Below are positions 1 to 7,173 of a stretch of 49,944 nucleotides of DNA, piece by piece. Position 1 is the first letter of the stretch, and the number at the start of each line of letters is the position of its first letter. This DNA is from an uncultured Eubacteriales bacterium (GTDB lineage Bacteria; Bacillota; Clostridia; Oscillospirales; Acutalibacteraceae): contig ONID01000013.1 of NCBI GenBank assembly GCA_900317765.1, positions 1 through 49,944 on the forward strand, read 5' to 3'. The position numbers and the translations under genes were made by a program. The notes under the pieces are model-generated. The model was not told the DNA's origin. It did no database searches and saw only the letters and a list, made by a program, of their open reading frames with translations.

Positions 1-390
1 CAGCTCCTGCGCCTGCTCTTTGTCGGGGTGCAGATAATAGAAATCCTCTTCGCCCGCGATGTTGTGCAGCGAACAGAGTATGAAGTCATATTCACACAGT
101 CCCAGTGCGATCGAGGTCTGTTCGGGAGCCTGGAGCGGTTCGCCTAATTCGATGCCCCGCAGAACGGTCAGGTCGCTGTATTTTTTGTTCAGTTCCGCAG
201 CCTGCGCGTTGGAACGGGCGATGTTCGCGTCGCTCCATTCCAATATGTCGCAGTGGTCGGTAATGGCGATGGTTTCAATGCCCAGTTCCCGCGCGCGTTC
301 AGCCAGTTTCTCGGCGGGCGTTTCGCTGTCAAATGAATTGTCGGTATGCAGATGACAGTCGCAGCGGGTGATTCTTTCGGCGTTATTCAT
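1..390 (-). CDS. PHP-domain phosphoesterase (histidinol-phosphatase-like), 3' part outside window
   Basis: The first 130 residues of a minus-strand gene are visible and the C-terminus lies beyond base 1. The protein opens with the metal-binding PHP signature CHLHTDNSFDS (residues 11-21) and continues with ITDHCD, GIELGE and CSLHN. These are the ordered His/Asp/Glu metal ligands of the polymerase-and-histidinol-phosphatase family. Standalone members of this length are usually HisJ-type histidinol phosphatases or related phosphoesterases; the specific substrate cannot be told from this fragment. The ATG at 388-390 is chosen because a GGAGATGA Shine-Dalgarno lies 8 bases upstream of it. An in-frame ATG at 400-402 lies inside that Shine-Dalgarno and is less likely. 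No his genes are nearby, so a role in histidine synthesis is unsupported. Confidence 0.85.
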   Translation of the reverse strand, partial: MNNAERITRCDCHLHTDNSFDSETPAEKLAERARELGIETIAITDHCDILEWSDANIARSNAQAAELNKKYSDLTVLRGIELGEPLQAPEQTSIALGLCEYDFILCSLHNIAGEEDFYYLHPDKEQAQEL

Positions 391-432
391 GTCGCAGTTC
401 ATCTCCGTATGATTGAATGGTTATTCTTTTTC

Positions 433-461
433 ATTATAGCATCTGCGGCTGTTGTTTGCAA
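433..461 (-). promoter_or_regulatory. sigma-A promoter of the PHP gene
   Basis: On the minus strand, TTGCAA (456-461) and TATAAT (433-438) are separated by exactly 17 bp, about 30 bp upstream of the PHP start codon. Confidence 0.7.
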
Positions 462-506
462 TGGTTTGTGATTGTGAATATGGGAAGAAATTTACTTGTT
501 TTTCAT

Positions 507-535
507 TTGACATCTTTTCAGGAATTTTGTATAAT
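507..535 (+). promoter_or_regulatory. consensus sigma-A promoter of mltG
   Basis: TTGACA (507-512), a 17-bp spacer and TATAAT (530-535) form a perfect consensus promoter. Transcription should begin near 542, about 22 bases before the mltG start. Confidence 0.85.
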
Positions 536-563
536 GAAATGGAACACATGATCTGAGGGAGCG

Positions 564-1667
564 ATGCAAATGAATGAAAAAGAAAGACCGGGTCAGAGAT
601 TTAACCCAAGACAGCCGCAAAGACCGGTTCAGCGGCGGGAAATGACCCCTTCGAGGCCTGCACAGAGAACCGCTGCACGGCAGGGACAGGAAAGACCCAA
701 TTCCAAGCAGCCCGCAAAAAATCCTGTCAGGACAAATCGTCCCGTTCATGCGGGAAAAAAACAAAAAGCGGCAGCCAAAAAAGGCGGGAACGATTTTTCT
801 GGACTGAAATTCCTCGGCGTCATGCTGATTGTTGTGCTGCTGGTCTGCGGCGGCATCTACGGGGGATTTGCGCTGAAGGACAGGCTGAGCACGGATAACG
901 CTGATCAGACCTCCGCCGAACCTGCCACGGTCAATGTCACCTTCCCGGAAGGACGCACGGTGCGTCAGTACGGCGCGCTTTTGGAGAGCCACGGGGTCTG
1001 CAATGCCGAGGCATTTTACCGTGAGATGCGTGTGACGGATTTTACAGCCGATTTCACTTTCCTGCCGTCGAATGAAATCTTGCAGCAGAGGGAATACCCG
1101 CTCGAGGGGTATCTTTATCCTGACACCTACACCTTCTACATAGGCGAAAATCCGAAATCCGTCATTAAACGATTCCTCAAAAATTTTGCCGTCAGAGTAT
1201 CGGAAGAAATGGTGAACTATGCCAATTCCAACGGCGAGGGCTTTCAAAAGGTGGACATGAGCTTTGACAGCGCCGTGATTCTCGCCTCCATTATCGAGCG
1301 TGAATCTCCCGACAATGCCGAGCGGGACAAGATCTCCGCCGTGTTCTGGAACCGCATGGAGAACCCGAAAGTCAGCGGCACCGGCGGCAAGCTGCAATCC
1401 GACGCGACGCATTATTATCCCTATGTGGCAAGCGACGAGCGTCCCGATGGCTTCCGCAGCGAATACGATACCTACGACATTGCCGGACTTCCCAAGGGAC
1501 CGATATGCAGTCCTTCGGTCGATTCCATCAAAGCCGCCGTCTATCCCGACGCCACCTGCAAGGCATATTTCTTCTTCAACGACAAAAAGGGCAACCACTA
1601 CTATGCCGAGACCTACGCCGAGCACAAGAAGAATATTCAATATTGCAAGGATCACGGGCTTGCGTGA
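564..1667 (+). CDS. mltG: endolytic murein transglycosylase MltG
   Basis: This is a 367-aa membrane-anchored lytic transglycosylase of the MltG/YceG family, which cleaves nascent glycan strands at the outer membrane face and so limits their length. Residues 1-78 form a basic, Pro/Arg/Gln/Lys-rich disordered cytoplasmic tail. A single membrane segment follows at about 81-103, then the extracellular domain. Family landmarks are LEGYLYPDTY (about 180-189), the catalytic-Glu region ILASIIERES (229-238, Glu235/Glu237) and the late GLPKGPICSPS motif (308-318). The gene stands alone between its own promoter and terminator. The start at 564 follows a GAGGGA Shine-Dalgarno; a second in-frame ATG at 570 is possible. 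The 78-residue basic tail is longer than in E. coli MltG. Confidence 0.93.
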   Translation: MQMNEKERPGQRFNPRQPQRPVQRREMTPSRPAQRTAARQGQERPNSKQPAKNPVRTNRPVHAGKKQKAAAKKGGNDFSGLKFLGVMLIVVLLVCGGIYGGFALKDRLSTDNADQTSAEPATVNVTFPEGRTVRQYGALLESHGVCNAEAFYREMRVTDFTADFTFLPSNEILQQREYPLEGYLYPDTYTFYIGENPKSVIKRFLKNFAVRVSEEMVNYANSNGEGFQKVDMSFDSAVILASIIERESPDNAERDKISAVFWNRMENPKVSGTGGKLQSDATHYYPYVASDERPDGFRSEYDTYDIAGLPKGPICSPSVDSIKAAVYPDATCKAYFFFNDKKGNHYYAETYAEHKKNIQYCKDHGLA

Positions 1668-1697
1668 GATTTTTTATTTTTTCATAATGTAACGATT

Positions 1698-1742
1698 CCC
1701 TCATAGCGCATTGACAACAGATGCGCTGTGAGGGGATTTTTT
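1698..1742 (+). terminator. rho-independent terminator after mltG
   Basis: A 13-bp stem with one G-T wobble (1698-1710 with 1722-1734) and an 11-nt loop is followed by a T-rich run at 1737-1742. Confidence 0.85.
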
Positions 1743-1897
1743 GTTATGGAATTCACTGAGCAAATGCTTTGAAAATGGGGGTATTTGTGATCTTTGTTGG
1801 ATCTTTATTATTCTTTGTATTGATTTTTTATGCCTTTTGCGGAATAATACCAATTGGCAAGATACCTAAACTATAAATGAAATGAGGATGAAAAAGT

Positions 1898-2245
1898 ATG
1901 AAATTCAAGAAATTGCTTGCTCTCTGCCTGACGGCAGCGATGTTCCTGACCGCCGGAAGCGGCGCGTTCGCCGCGACCGCTTCGGACGGCGATGACGAGG
2001 CACCCGCTGTCAAAAAGGTCAGCGCGTCAAAAAGCACCGCCGAGCCGCGTACCTACAACGACGGCGCAACAAGCGGCACCTGCGGCGACAGCATGACGTG
2101 GTCGTATAATACATCGACCTCCGTTCTGACAATCAGCGGAAGTGGAGCGATGACGAGTCATCCATGGGACGGGTATAAGGGTTATATCAACATCATAAAG
2201 TTCTCCGGGAATATTACTTCCACCATCAAAATTACGCTTGTGTAA
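1898..2245 (+). CDS. short secreted protein, truncated paralogue of the LRR/Ig surface protein N-terminus
   Basis: A 115-aa protein with a clear Sec signal peptide (basic start, LLALCLTAAMFLTAGSGAFA core, likely cleavage near residue 26). The mature part ends in a roughly 50-residue segment, from GTCGDSMTWSYN to GNIT, that is clearly homologous to the first post-signal domain of the 1013-aa protein at 4016 (GSCGDAMNWSYN to GNIT). The similarity stops abruptly after NITS, where the larger protein begins its leucine-rich repeats and this one ends six residues later. The DNA after the stop shows no continuing homology in any frame. It could be a relic of a decayed BspA-like gene or a genuine small secreted domain. 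An AAATGAGGATG Shine-Dalgarno-like stretch precedes the ATG. Confidence 0.7.
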   Translation: MKFKKLLALCLTAAMFLTAGSGAFAATASDGDDEAPAVKKVSASKSTAEPRTYNDGATSGTCGDSMTWSYNTSTSVLTISGSGAMTSHPWDGYKGYINIIKFSGNITSTIKITLV

Positions 2246-2291
2246 AGCCTGAACCTTTTTCTCCTCGGCAATGTGAAAGGAAAAAATAATT

Positions 2292-2334
2292 ATCGCCCGA
2301 CATGTTCATTCTTTGAGTGAATTATGCCGGGCGA
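2292..2334. terminator. stem-loop, first of two between convergent genes
   Basis: An ATCGCCCG arm (2292-2299) pairs with CGGGCGAT (2327-2334) and the stem extends inward with one mismatch. The flanking T-run is weak on the plus strand and better on the minus strand. Confidence 0.5.
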
Positions 2335-2352
2335 TTGCTTTTCTGAAAAAAG

Positions 2353-2402
2353 CGTCTGCCGGCATTACCCTTTAGGGATCATCCGGCAGACGTGAATTTT
2401 TT
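2353..2402. terminator. bidirectional terminator
   Basis: The perfect 10-bp stem CGTCTGCCGG (2353-2362) / CCGGCAGACG (2383-2392) is flanked by a T-run on the plus strand (2397-2402) and by A6 on the other side. It can therefore end both the short secreted gene and the convergent CpXC gene. Confidence 0.8.
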
Positions 2403-2428
2403 GTAGAATTTTGATGAAAACCTGCCCG

Positions 2429-3154
2429 TCAGTTCTCGGAATCGAGCAGCTTCAGTTCGGGCTTGACACTGACGGCGCTGTCCTTTTCACTGTCGAGCTT
2501 GCTGTAAGCCTTGATCATACGGAGTGCCCAGTCGCGGCCCACCATGCACACACGGGAGGTGTATATCGCATTGACGACAGCCGAGAAACGCTTCTCGATG
2601 GAGGCGTAGACATCGGGGTCTATCATGATGGAACGGGTCTTGCCGTCGTTGCAGAAGAAGATAAGCGCGTCTTTGTCGTCGCGGCGTTCGTAGTAGATAT
2701 TGACCACGCCGATACCATCGAACTTCTTGGTAAAAATGTCAAAATAAACGAACTTGGCTATCTCGATGACGCCGTCGTTGAGTCCGAATTCGGCAATCTT
2801 GATCTTTTCCATCAGCTCGTTGACGGTTGTCACAACGCGGATGGCATAATTCGGGGCTTTGAAATTGTCCTCAATGGCGCTTCTGATCGCCTCGTAGTCG
2901 AAGGTTTTCAGCTCCTCCTGCGAGGTGATGGGACGGAAGTAGATCATGAGTTTCTTTTCCATGTCGTGATAGGTGATTCTTGAAACGACCTGCAGACCCT
3001 GACCGCATTTCGGGCACTTCTCGTTGAAAAGCTCGCCGGTCAGCACCTTTATCTTGTATTCCGGATCATTCTGGACATTGATTATCGCAGGGCGGGAAAC
3101 TTCAATATCTGTTCCGCACTCCGGGCATTTTATGGTATAGTTTTTGTTCTCCAT
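2429..3154 (-). CDS. CpXC zinc-ribbon domain protein
   Basis: A 241-aa soluble protein whose first 60 residues form a zinc ribbon with two CPxC knuckles, CPECG (10-14) and CPKCGQ (47-52). Between them lies a segment ending in TGELFNEKCP, characteristic of the CpXC family (Pfam CpXC). The remaining 180 residues are a mixed alpha/beta region with no motif I recognise. CpXC proteins are common in Clostridia and have no established function. The gene is monocistronic, with an extended -10 promoter upstream and a shared terminator downstream. The ATG at 3152-3154 has an AAGGA about 15 bases upstream, longer than ideal, but it gives the expected family N-terminus. Confidence 0.85.
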   Translation of the reverse strand: MENKNYTIKCPECGTDIEVSRPAIINVQNDPEYKIKVLTGELFNEKCPKCGQGLQVVSRITYHDMEKKLMIYFRPITSQEELKTFDYEAIRSAIEDNFKAPNYAIRVVTTVNELMEKIKIAEFGLNDGVIEIAKFVYFDIFTKKFDGIGVVNIYYERRDDKDALIFFCNDGKTRSIMIDPDVYASIEKRFSAVVNAIYTSRVCMVGRDWALRMIKAYSKLDSEKDSAVSVKPELKLLDSEN

Positions 3155-3182
3155 TGCTGCTGAGACACATCCTTTCCAATTG

Positions 3183-3191
3183 ATTATAGCA
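3183..3191 (-). promoter_or_regulatory. extended -10 promoter of the CpXC gene
   Basis: On the minus strand, TGCTATAAT matches the extended -10 form TGnTATAAT. No good -35 hexamer is present upstream. Confidence 0.55.
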
Positions 3192-3283
3192 TAACACTTT
3201 TAAAAATGGAACATTTTTTTAAAATTTTTATGGTAAATTTTTATCAGGTTTTTGTGCTAAATCTATAATATTATTATTTTATA

Positions 3284-3312
3284 TTGAATTACACTGGATT
3301 TGAGTGTAAAAT
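3284..3312 (+). promoter_or_regulatory. sigma-A promoter of the DUF4364/LRR surface-protein unit
   Basis: TTGAAT (3284-3289), 17 bp, TAAAAT (3307-3312) lies in a very AT-rich stretch about 70 bp upstream of the DUF4364 start. Confidence 0.65.
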
Positions 3313-3381
3313 AGTATATATAAAATATTCTTTTTGCTGAATCGTTTTTCAGAATAGTATACGCAGGAAAGGAGAAAAAAT

Positions 3382-3981
3382 ATGCAGCAGGACAATATTG
3401 ACGTTTTTACCGGCGGCGTAAGACCTGACGGGCTGAAAAAGAAGAGCGACATCAAGGTTCTGGTCTGTTTTTTGCTCAGACATTGCACCCAGCCGCTTTC
3501 ACGCAAAGAAATGACCGACATATTCCTTGACAAAGGGTTAGCCAATTATTTTGAAGTCAGCGACGCAATTTCCTCGCTGGTCCGGCATGAAAATATCACT
3601 GAAAACAAGGAGGACGGAGCGCTTGTCCTGACCGAAAGCGGCAAGGTGATTGCCAACACGCTTTACGACGCCCTTCCGCTGACCATCCGGGAGAGATCGC
3701 TTGACGCTATGTCCAAGCTGATCAACCGCCGTCATGTCAGCAAGCAGAACAAGACGCGCATTGAGGCGTGCGACAAGGGGTATCACGTTACCTGTACGGT
3801 GTGCGACGAAAACATGGAGACAATGAGCGTCAAGATATATGTGCCTACCTACAATTATGCGACGGTGGTTCGTGACAGATTCCTTGACGATCCCGAAACC
3901 CTCTACCGTGTGGTAATGGCGCAGCTCACCGATACGCCCCAGATTGCCCCCAAGCCAAAAAAACCCGTTATAAAGATATAG
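3382..3981 (+). CDS. DUF4364 family protein (winged-helix-like)
   Basis: A 199-aa soluble protein resembling the Clostridia-specific DUF4364 family. The segment around residues 25-75 (KVLVCFLLRHC, then LANYFEVSDAISSLV and a charged turn) reads as a winged-helix DNA-binding fold of the MarR/PadR style. The C-terminal half is mixed alpha/beta. The AAAGGAG Shine-Dalgarno is ideally spaced from the ATG. Only 34 bp without a terminator or promoter separate its stop from the surface-protein gene, so the two are probably co-transcribed and it may regulate that gene. The family name is recalled from sequence pattern; regulation of the neighbour is inference. Confidence 0.7.
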   Translation: MQQDNIDVFTGGVRPDGLKKKSDIKVLVCFLLRHCTQPLSRKEMTDIFLDKGLANYFEVSDAISSLVRHENITENKEDGALVLTESGKVIANTLYDALPLTIRERSLDAMSKLINRRHVSKQNKTRIEACDKGYHVTCTVCDENMETMSVKIYVPTYNYATVVRDRFLDDPETLYRVVMAQLTDTPQIAPKPKKPVIKI

Positions 3982-4015
3982 AAAAATTTTAAAAAACCGA
4001 AAGGATGGATTATCT

Positions 4016-7000
4016 ATGTATGGCAAAAAAATACTTGCCGTATTGCTGACGGCAGCGATGTTCCTGTCGGCAGGCAGCGGCGTGCTGGCGGCTTCCGCTG
4101 ACAGCAAAGAAACATCGGCACCCAAGGTCTATGCGGCAGGCGAAACCAGCGGCAGCTGCGGCGACGCGATGAACTGGTCGTATAACGAATCGACCTCCGT
4201 TCTGACCATCAGCGGCAGCGGCACGATGAAGAGTCACCCGTGGACGAGCAGCTTTAAAAGCTCCATCGTAAAAGTGACGTTTACCGGAAACATTACCTCG
4301 ATTTGCGACGCTGCCTTTACGGACTGCACCAATCTCAGCAGTGTTTCCATTCCCGACTCCGTGACCGAGATCGGGCACAGCGCATTCAAGGGCTGCAAAA
4401 ATCTGGACAGTGTCACCTTCGGCAGGAATTCCAACCTGAATACGCTGGGGAAAAATTATACCAATGACGGCGTGTTCCAGAATTGCGTGAACCTCTCCGA
4501 GATCACCCTGCCGGAAAAGCTGACCGCTATTCAGCGCGATACCTTCAGCGGCTGCACCAATCTCGAAAAAGTCACCATCGGCAGCGGCGTCAAATCCATC
4601 GGCGCGTATGCCTTTAACAACTGCGGCAATCTGACCTCTGTGGTGGTTCCGAACAGCGTTGAATCGGTGGGCGACTATATTTTCCGCAACTGCACCAATC
4701 TTTCTTCCGTCAAGTTGGGAAGCGGTTTGCTGACAATCGGAATCGCCGCGTTTGAAGGGTGCAGCAGCCTGACGGATATTGTGATTCCCGCTTCCGTGAC
4801 AGAGATTGGCTACAGCGCTTTCAAAAACCTCAAGAATCTGCAAAATGTCGTTTTTGAATCCGGCTCCGCTCTGACAACCCTCGGCAAGAATTACACCAAT
4901 GACGGCGTATTCCAGAATTGTACCTCTATCAAATCCATCACGCTGCCGAATAAGCTGACTGCCATTCAGCGCGATACCTTCAACGGGTGCAGCGCACTGG
5001 AAAAGGTTACCATCGGCAGCGGCGTCAAGTCGGTCGGCGCGTATGCCTTCAACAACTGCGTCAATCTGAAAAGCGTTGCGGTTCCCGACAATGTGGAATC
5101 GCTGGGCGACTGTGCCTTCAAGAATTGCAGCAACCTTACTTCTGTCAGGCTCAGCAACACCCTGCTGACAATGGGATATTCCATCTTTGAAGGATGCAGC
5201 AACCTGACCGCAATCGTGATTCCCGCGACGGTCACCGATATTGGCTACAGCGCGTTCAAAAACCTCAAAAACCTCACCAGCGTCACCTTTGAAGCCAATT
5301 CCAACCTTGTCAATCTCGGCAAGAATTACAACAGCGACGGCGTGTTCCAGGGCTGCACAGGCTTGAAGTCCATCGTCATTCCCGATAAGGTGACAACGGT
5401 GAACCGCGACACCTTCAACGGCTGTACCAATCTTGAAAAAGTGAAGGTCGGCAATCATGTGGTTTCAATCAACACGTATGCCTTCAACGGCTGCATTATG
5501 CTGAAAGAAATCGTTCTTCCCAAAGCGCTGAACACCATCGAAAGCAACGCATTCAAGGGCTGTACCGCGCTCAATACGGTGAAATTCACCGGTACGCAGG
5601 CGAGATGGAACACCCTCAAAACCGACGGCATCAATGCCACAGGCAACGATGATCTGTTGAACGCTCCGAAATTCATCTATGAGTATTCAGAGGAACTGCC
5701 CACCGTTTCTGTCTCCGCGTCGCCTTCCACATCCTTAACCGATGGCGATTCCGTGACATTTATCGCAACCGCTTCCGGGTTGGGTCTTACCTACCAGTGG
5801 CAGTTTAAGAAAGCCGGTCAGACCGCGTGGAGCAACTGGAGCAGCAGAACCACTGCCACCACCACTGCGACAGCCAACACCACATGGGACGGAATGCAGG
5901 TGCGCTGCGTCGTCAAAAACAGCGCCGGCAATTCGGTGGCTTCCAATATTCTCACCCTCAGCGTAACGGCCAAGCTGAAAATCACACAGCAGCCCGCCAA
6001 TGTCGCGGTAAACGTCGGCGATACCGCCAAGTTCACCGTCAAAGCGACCGGAGCGGGAACGCTGACCTATCAGTGGTACTACAAAAAATCCGGTCAGACG
6101 GAGTGGAACGTCTGGAAGGGACACACCGCCGCGACCACCTCTGCCGTTGCCGGCGATTCGTGGGACGGCATGCAGGTTTACTGCAAGGTCAAGGACGCCA
6201 ACGGCACGGTGAATTCCACAGCCGCGACGATTTCCTTGACCAAGCCGCTGACCATCACTTCGCATCCCGCTTCCGTCACGGTTTCGGGCGGTCAGACCGT
6301 CAGCTTCACCGTTAAGGCCACCGGCACGGGCACGCTTCGCTATCAGTGGTATTACAAGAAAGCGGGCGGCAGCTGGACCAAATGGAACAATCACACCACA
6401 GCGACAACTTCTGCCGCAGCCAATGCCACATGGGACGGCATGAAGGTCTACTGCATTGTCACCGACGCGGCTGGCAGCACCGCCGTTTCCAATCCGGCGA
6501 CAATTACCGTTAAAATGGCGCCGACCATTACGCAGCAGCCTAAGAACATCGCTGTGTATTCCGGCAAGACTGCCACTTTCACCGTCAAGGCGACAGGTAC
6601 CGGCACGCTGCAATACCAGTGGTATATCAAGAAATCCGGCGGCACTTGGAAGGTGTGGAACGGACACACGACGGCTTCCACCTCCGCGACAGCCAATGAC
6701 ACATGGAACAATATGCAGGTACGCTGTGTGGTTACAGACAACTACGGAAGCACCACTTCATCGGCTGCTACAGTGACCATTGCCGCACCGCTCAAAATTA
6801 CGGCTTCTCCTCAGAATCTGGCCCTCGCCGACGGCGATACGGCAAAGTTCACTGTCAAAGCGACAGGTACAGGGCTGAAATACCAGTGGTATATCAGGAA
6901 GTCCGGCGGTTCATGGAAGGCATGGAGCGGTCACACGACAGCTTCGACCACCGCGACAGCCAACACGACATGGGACGAAATGCAGGTGCGCTGTCTTGTC

Positions 7001-7057
7001 ACTGATGTGACCGGAAACAAGGTTTACTCCGAAATTGCAACTGTATTTATCATGTGA
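4016..7057 (+). CDS. secreted BspA-type leucine-rich-repeat protein with five Ig-like repeats
   Basis: A 1013-aa exported protein. A Sec signal peptide (about 1-26) is followed by an N-terminal domain of about 50 residues shared with the short protein at 1898. LRR_5 (BspA/Treponema pallidum type) repeats then run to about residue 545, with the recurring pattern of SAFKGCKNL, VTIGSGVKSIG and VVIP-like strands. Residues 561-1013 hold five Ig-like repeats of about 90 residues, beginning near 561, 654, 744, 836 and 925. Each has a YQW..KK.G...W..W core and a late WDGMQVRC-like strand. No LPXTG motif, SLH domain, dockerin or C-terminal membrane segment is present, so the surface attachment mode is unclear. 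Such proteins usually mediate adhesion or substrate contact. The gene follows the DUF4364 gene with an AAAGGA Shine-Dalgarno. Confidence 0.88.
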   Translation: MYGKKILAVLLTAAMFLSAGSGVLAASADSKETSAPKVYAAGETSGSCGDAMNWSYNESTSVLTISGSGTMKSHPWTSSFKSSIVKVTFTGNITSICDAAFTDCTNLSSVSIPDSVTEIGHSAFKGCKNLDSVTFGRNSNLNTLGKNYTNDGVFQNCVNLSEITLPEKLTAIQRDTFSGCTNLEKVTIGSGVKSIGAYAFNNCGNLTSVVVPNSVESVGDYIFRNCTNLSSVKLGSGLLTIGIAAFEGCSSLTDIVIPASVTEIGYSAFKNLKNLQNVVFESGSALTTLGKNYTNDGVFQNCTSIKSITLPNKLTAIQRDTFNGCSALEKVTIGSGVKSVGAYAFNNCVNLKSVAVPDNVESLGDCAFKNCSNLTSVRLSNTLLTMGYSIFEGCSNLTAIVIPATVTDIGYSAFKNLKNLTSVTFEANSNLVNLGKNYNSDGVFQGCTGLKSIVIPDKVTTVNRDTFNGCTNLEKVKVGNHVVSINTYAFNGCIMLKEIVLPKALNTIESNAFKGCTALNTVKFTGTQARWNTLKTDGINATGNDDLLNAPKFIYEYSEELPTVSVSASPSTSLTDGDSVTFIATASGLGLTYQWQFKKAGQTAWSNWSSRTTATTTATANTTWDGMQVRCVVKNSAGNSVASNILTLSVTAKLKITQQPANVAVNVGDTAKFTVKATGAGTLTYQWYYKKSGQTEWNVWKGHTAATTSAVAGDSWDGMQVYCKVKDANGTVNSTAATISLTKPLTITSHPASVTVSGGQTVSFTVKATGTGTLRYQWYYKKAGGSWTKWNNHTTATTSAAANATWDGMKVYCIVTDAAGSTAVSNPATITVKMAPTITQQPKNIAVYSGKTATFTVKATGTGTLQYQWYIKKSGGTWKVWNGHTTASTSATANDTWNNMQVRCVVTDNYGSTTSSAATVTIAAPLKITASPQNLALADGDTAKFTVKATGTGLKYQWYIRKSGGSWKAWSGHTTASTTATANTTWDEMQVRCLVTDVTGNKVYSEIATVFIM
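4445..5560 (+). repeat. 435-bp (145-residue) super-repeat inside the LRR domain
   Basis: The motif LGKNY..DGVFQ recurs at residues 144, 289 and 434, an exact 145-residue period. Copies one and two are complete, each with about six LRR units; copy three is partial. DNA identity between copies is visibly high, for example around 4550-4620 and 4985-5050, which suggests internal duplication. Confidence 0.85.
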
Positions 7058-7114
7058 TATTCTGTTTTTGGGATAACCGAGTCGGGCGTCTCAGGCATTA
7101 TCTAAAACTGTAAT

Positions 7115-7163
7115 AATACCCCCGGGATAACCGTGAATGATCAGCGGTTGTTCCGGGGGTATT
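7115..7163. terminator. terminator between convergent surface-protein and cysS genes
   Basis: A long stem pairs AATACCCCCGG with CCGGGGGTATT and contains a second inner stem (ACCG/CGGT). T-rich sequence on both sides suits either direction. Confidence 0.7.
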
Positions 7164-7173
7164 TAAGCGGTGA

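Noticed and set aside
492..1655. Long open frame antisense to mltG
   Set aside because: mltG matches a known family along its length and has promoter, ribosome site and terminator; the antisense frame has no recognisable domain or ribosome site.
4010..5458. 482-codon open frame antisense to the LRR protein
   Set aside because: It arises from the repetitive, GC-biased codons of the real gene and mirrors its repeats; no independent signals.
7085..7173. Possible small RNA in the convergent gap after the LRR gene
   Set aside because: The structure is fully explained by the shared terminator; no promoter is present.
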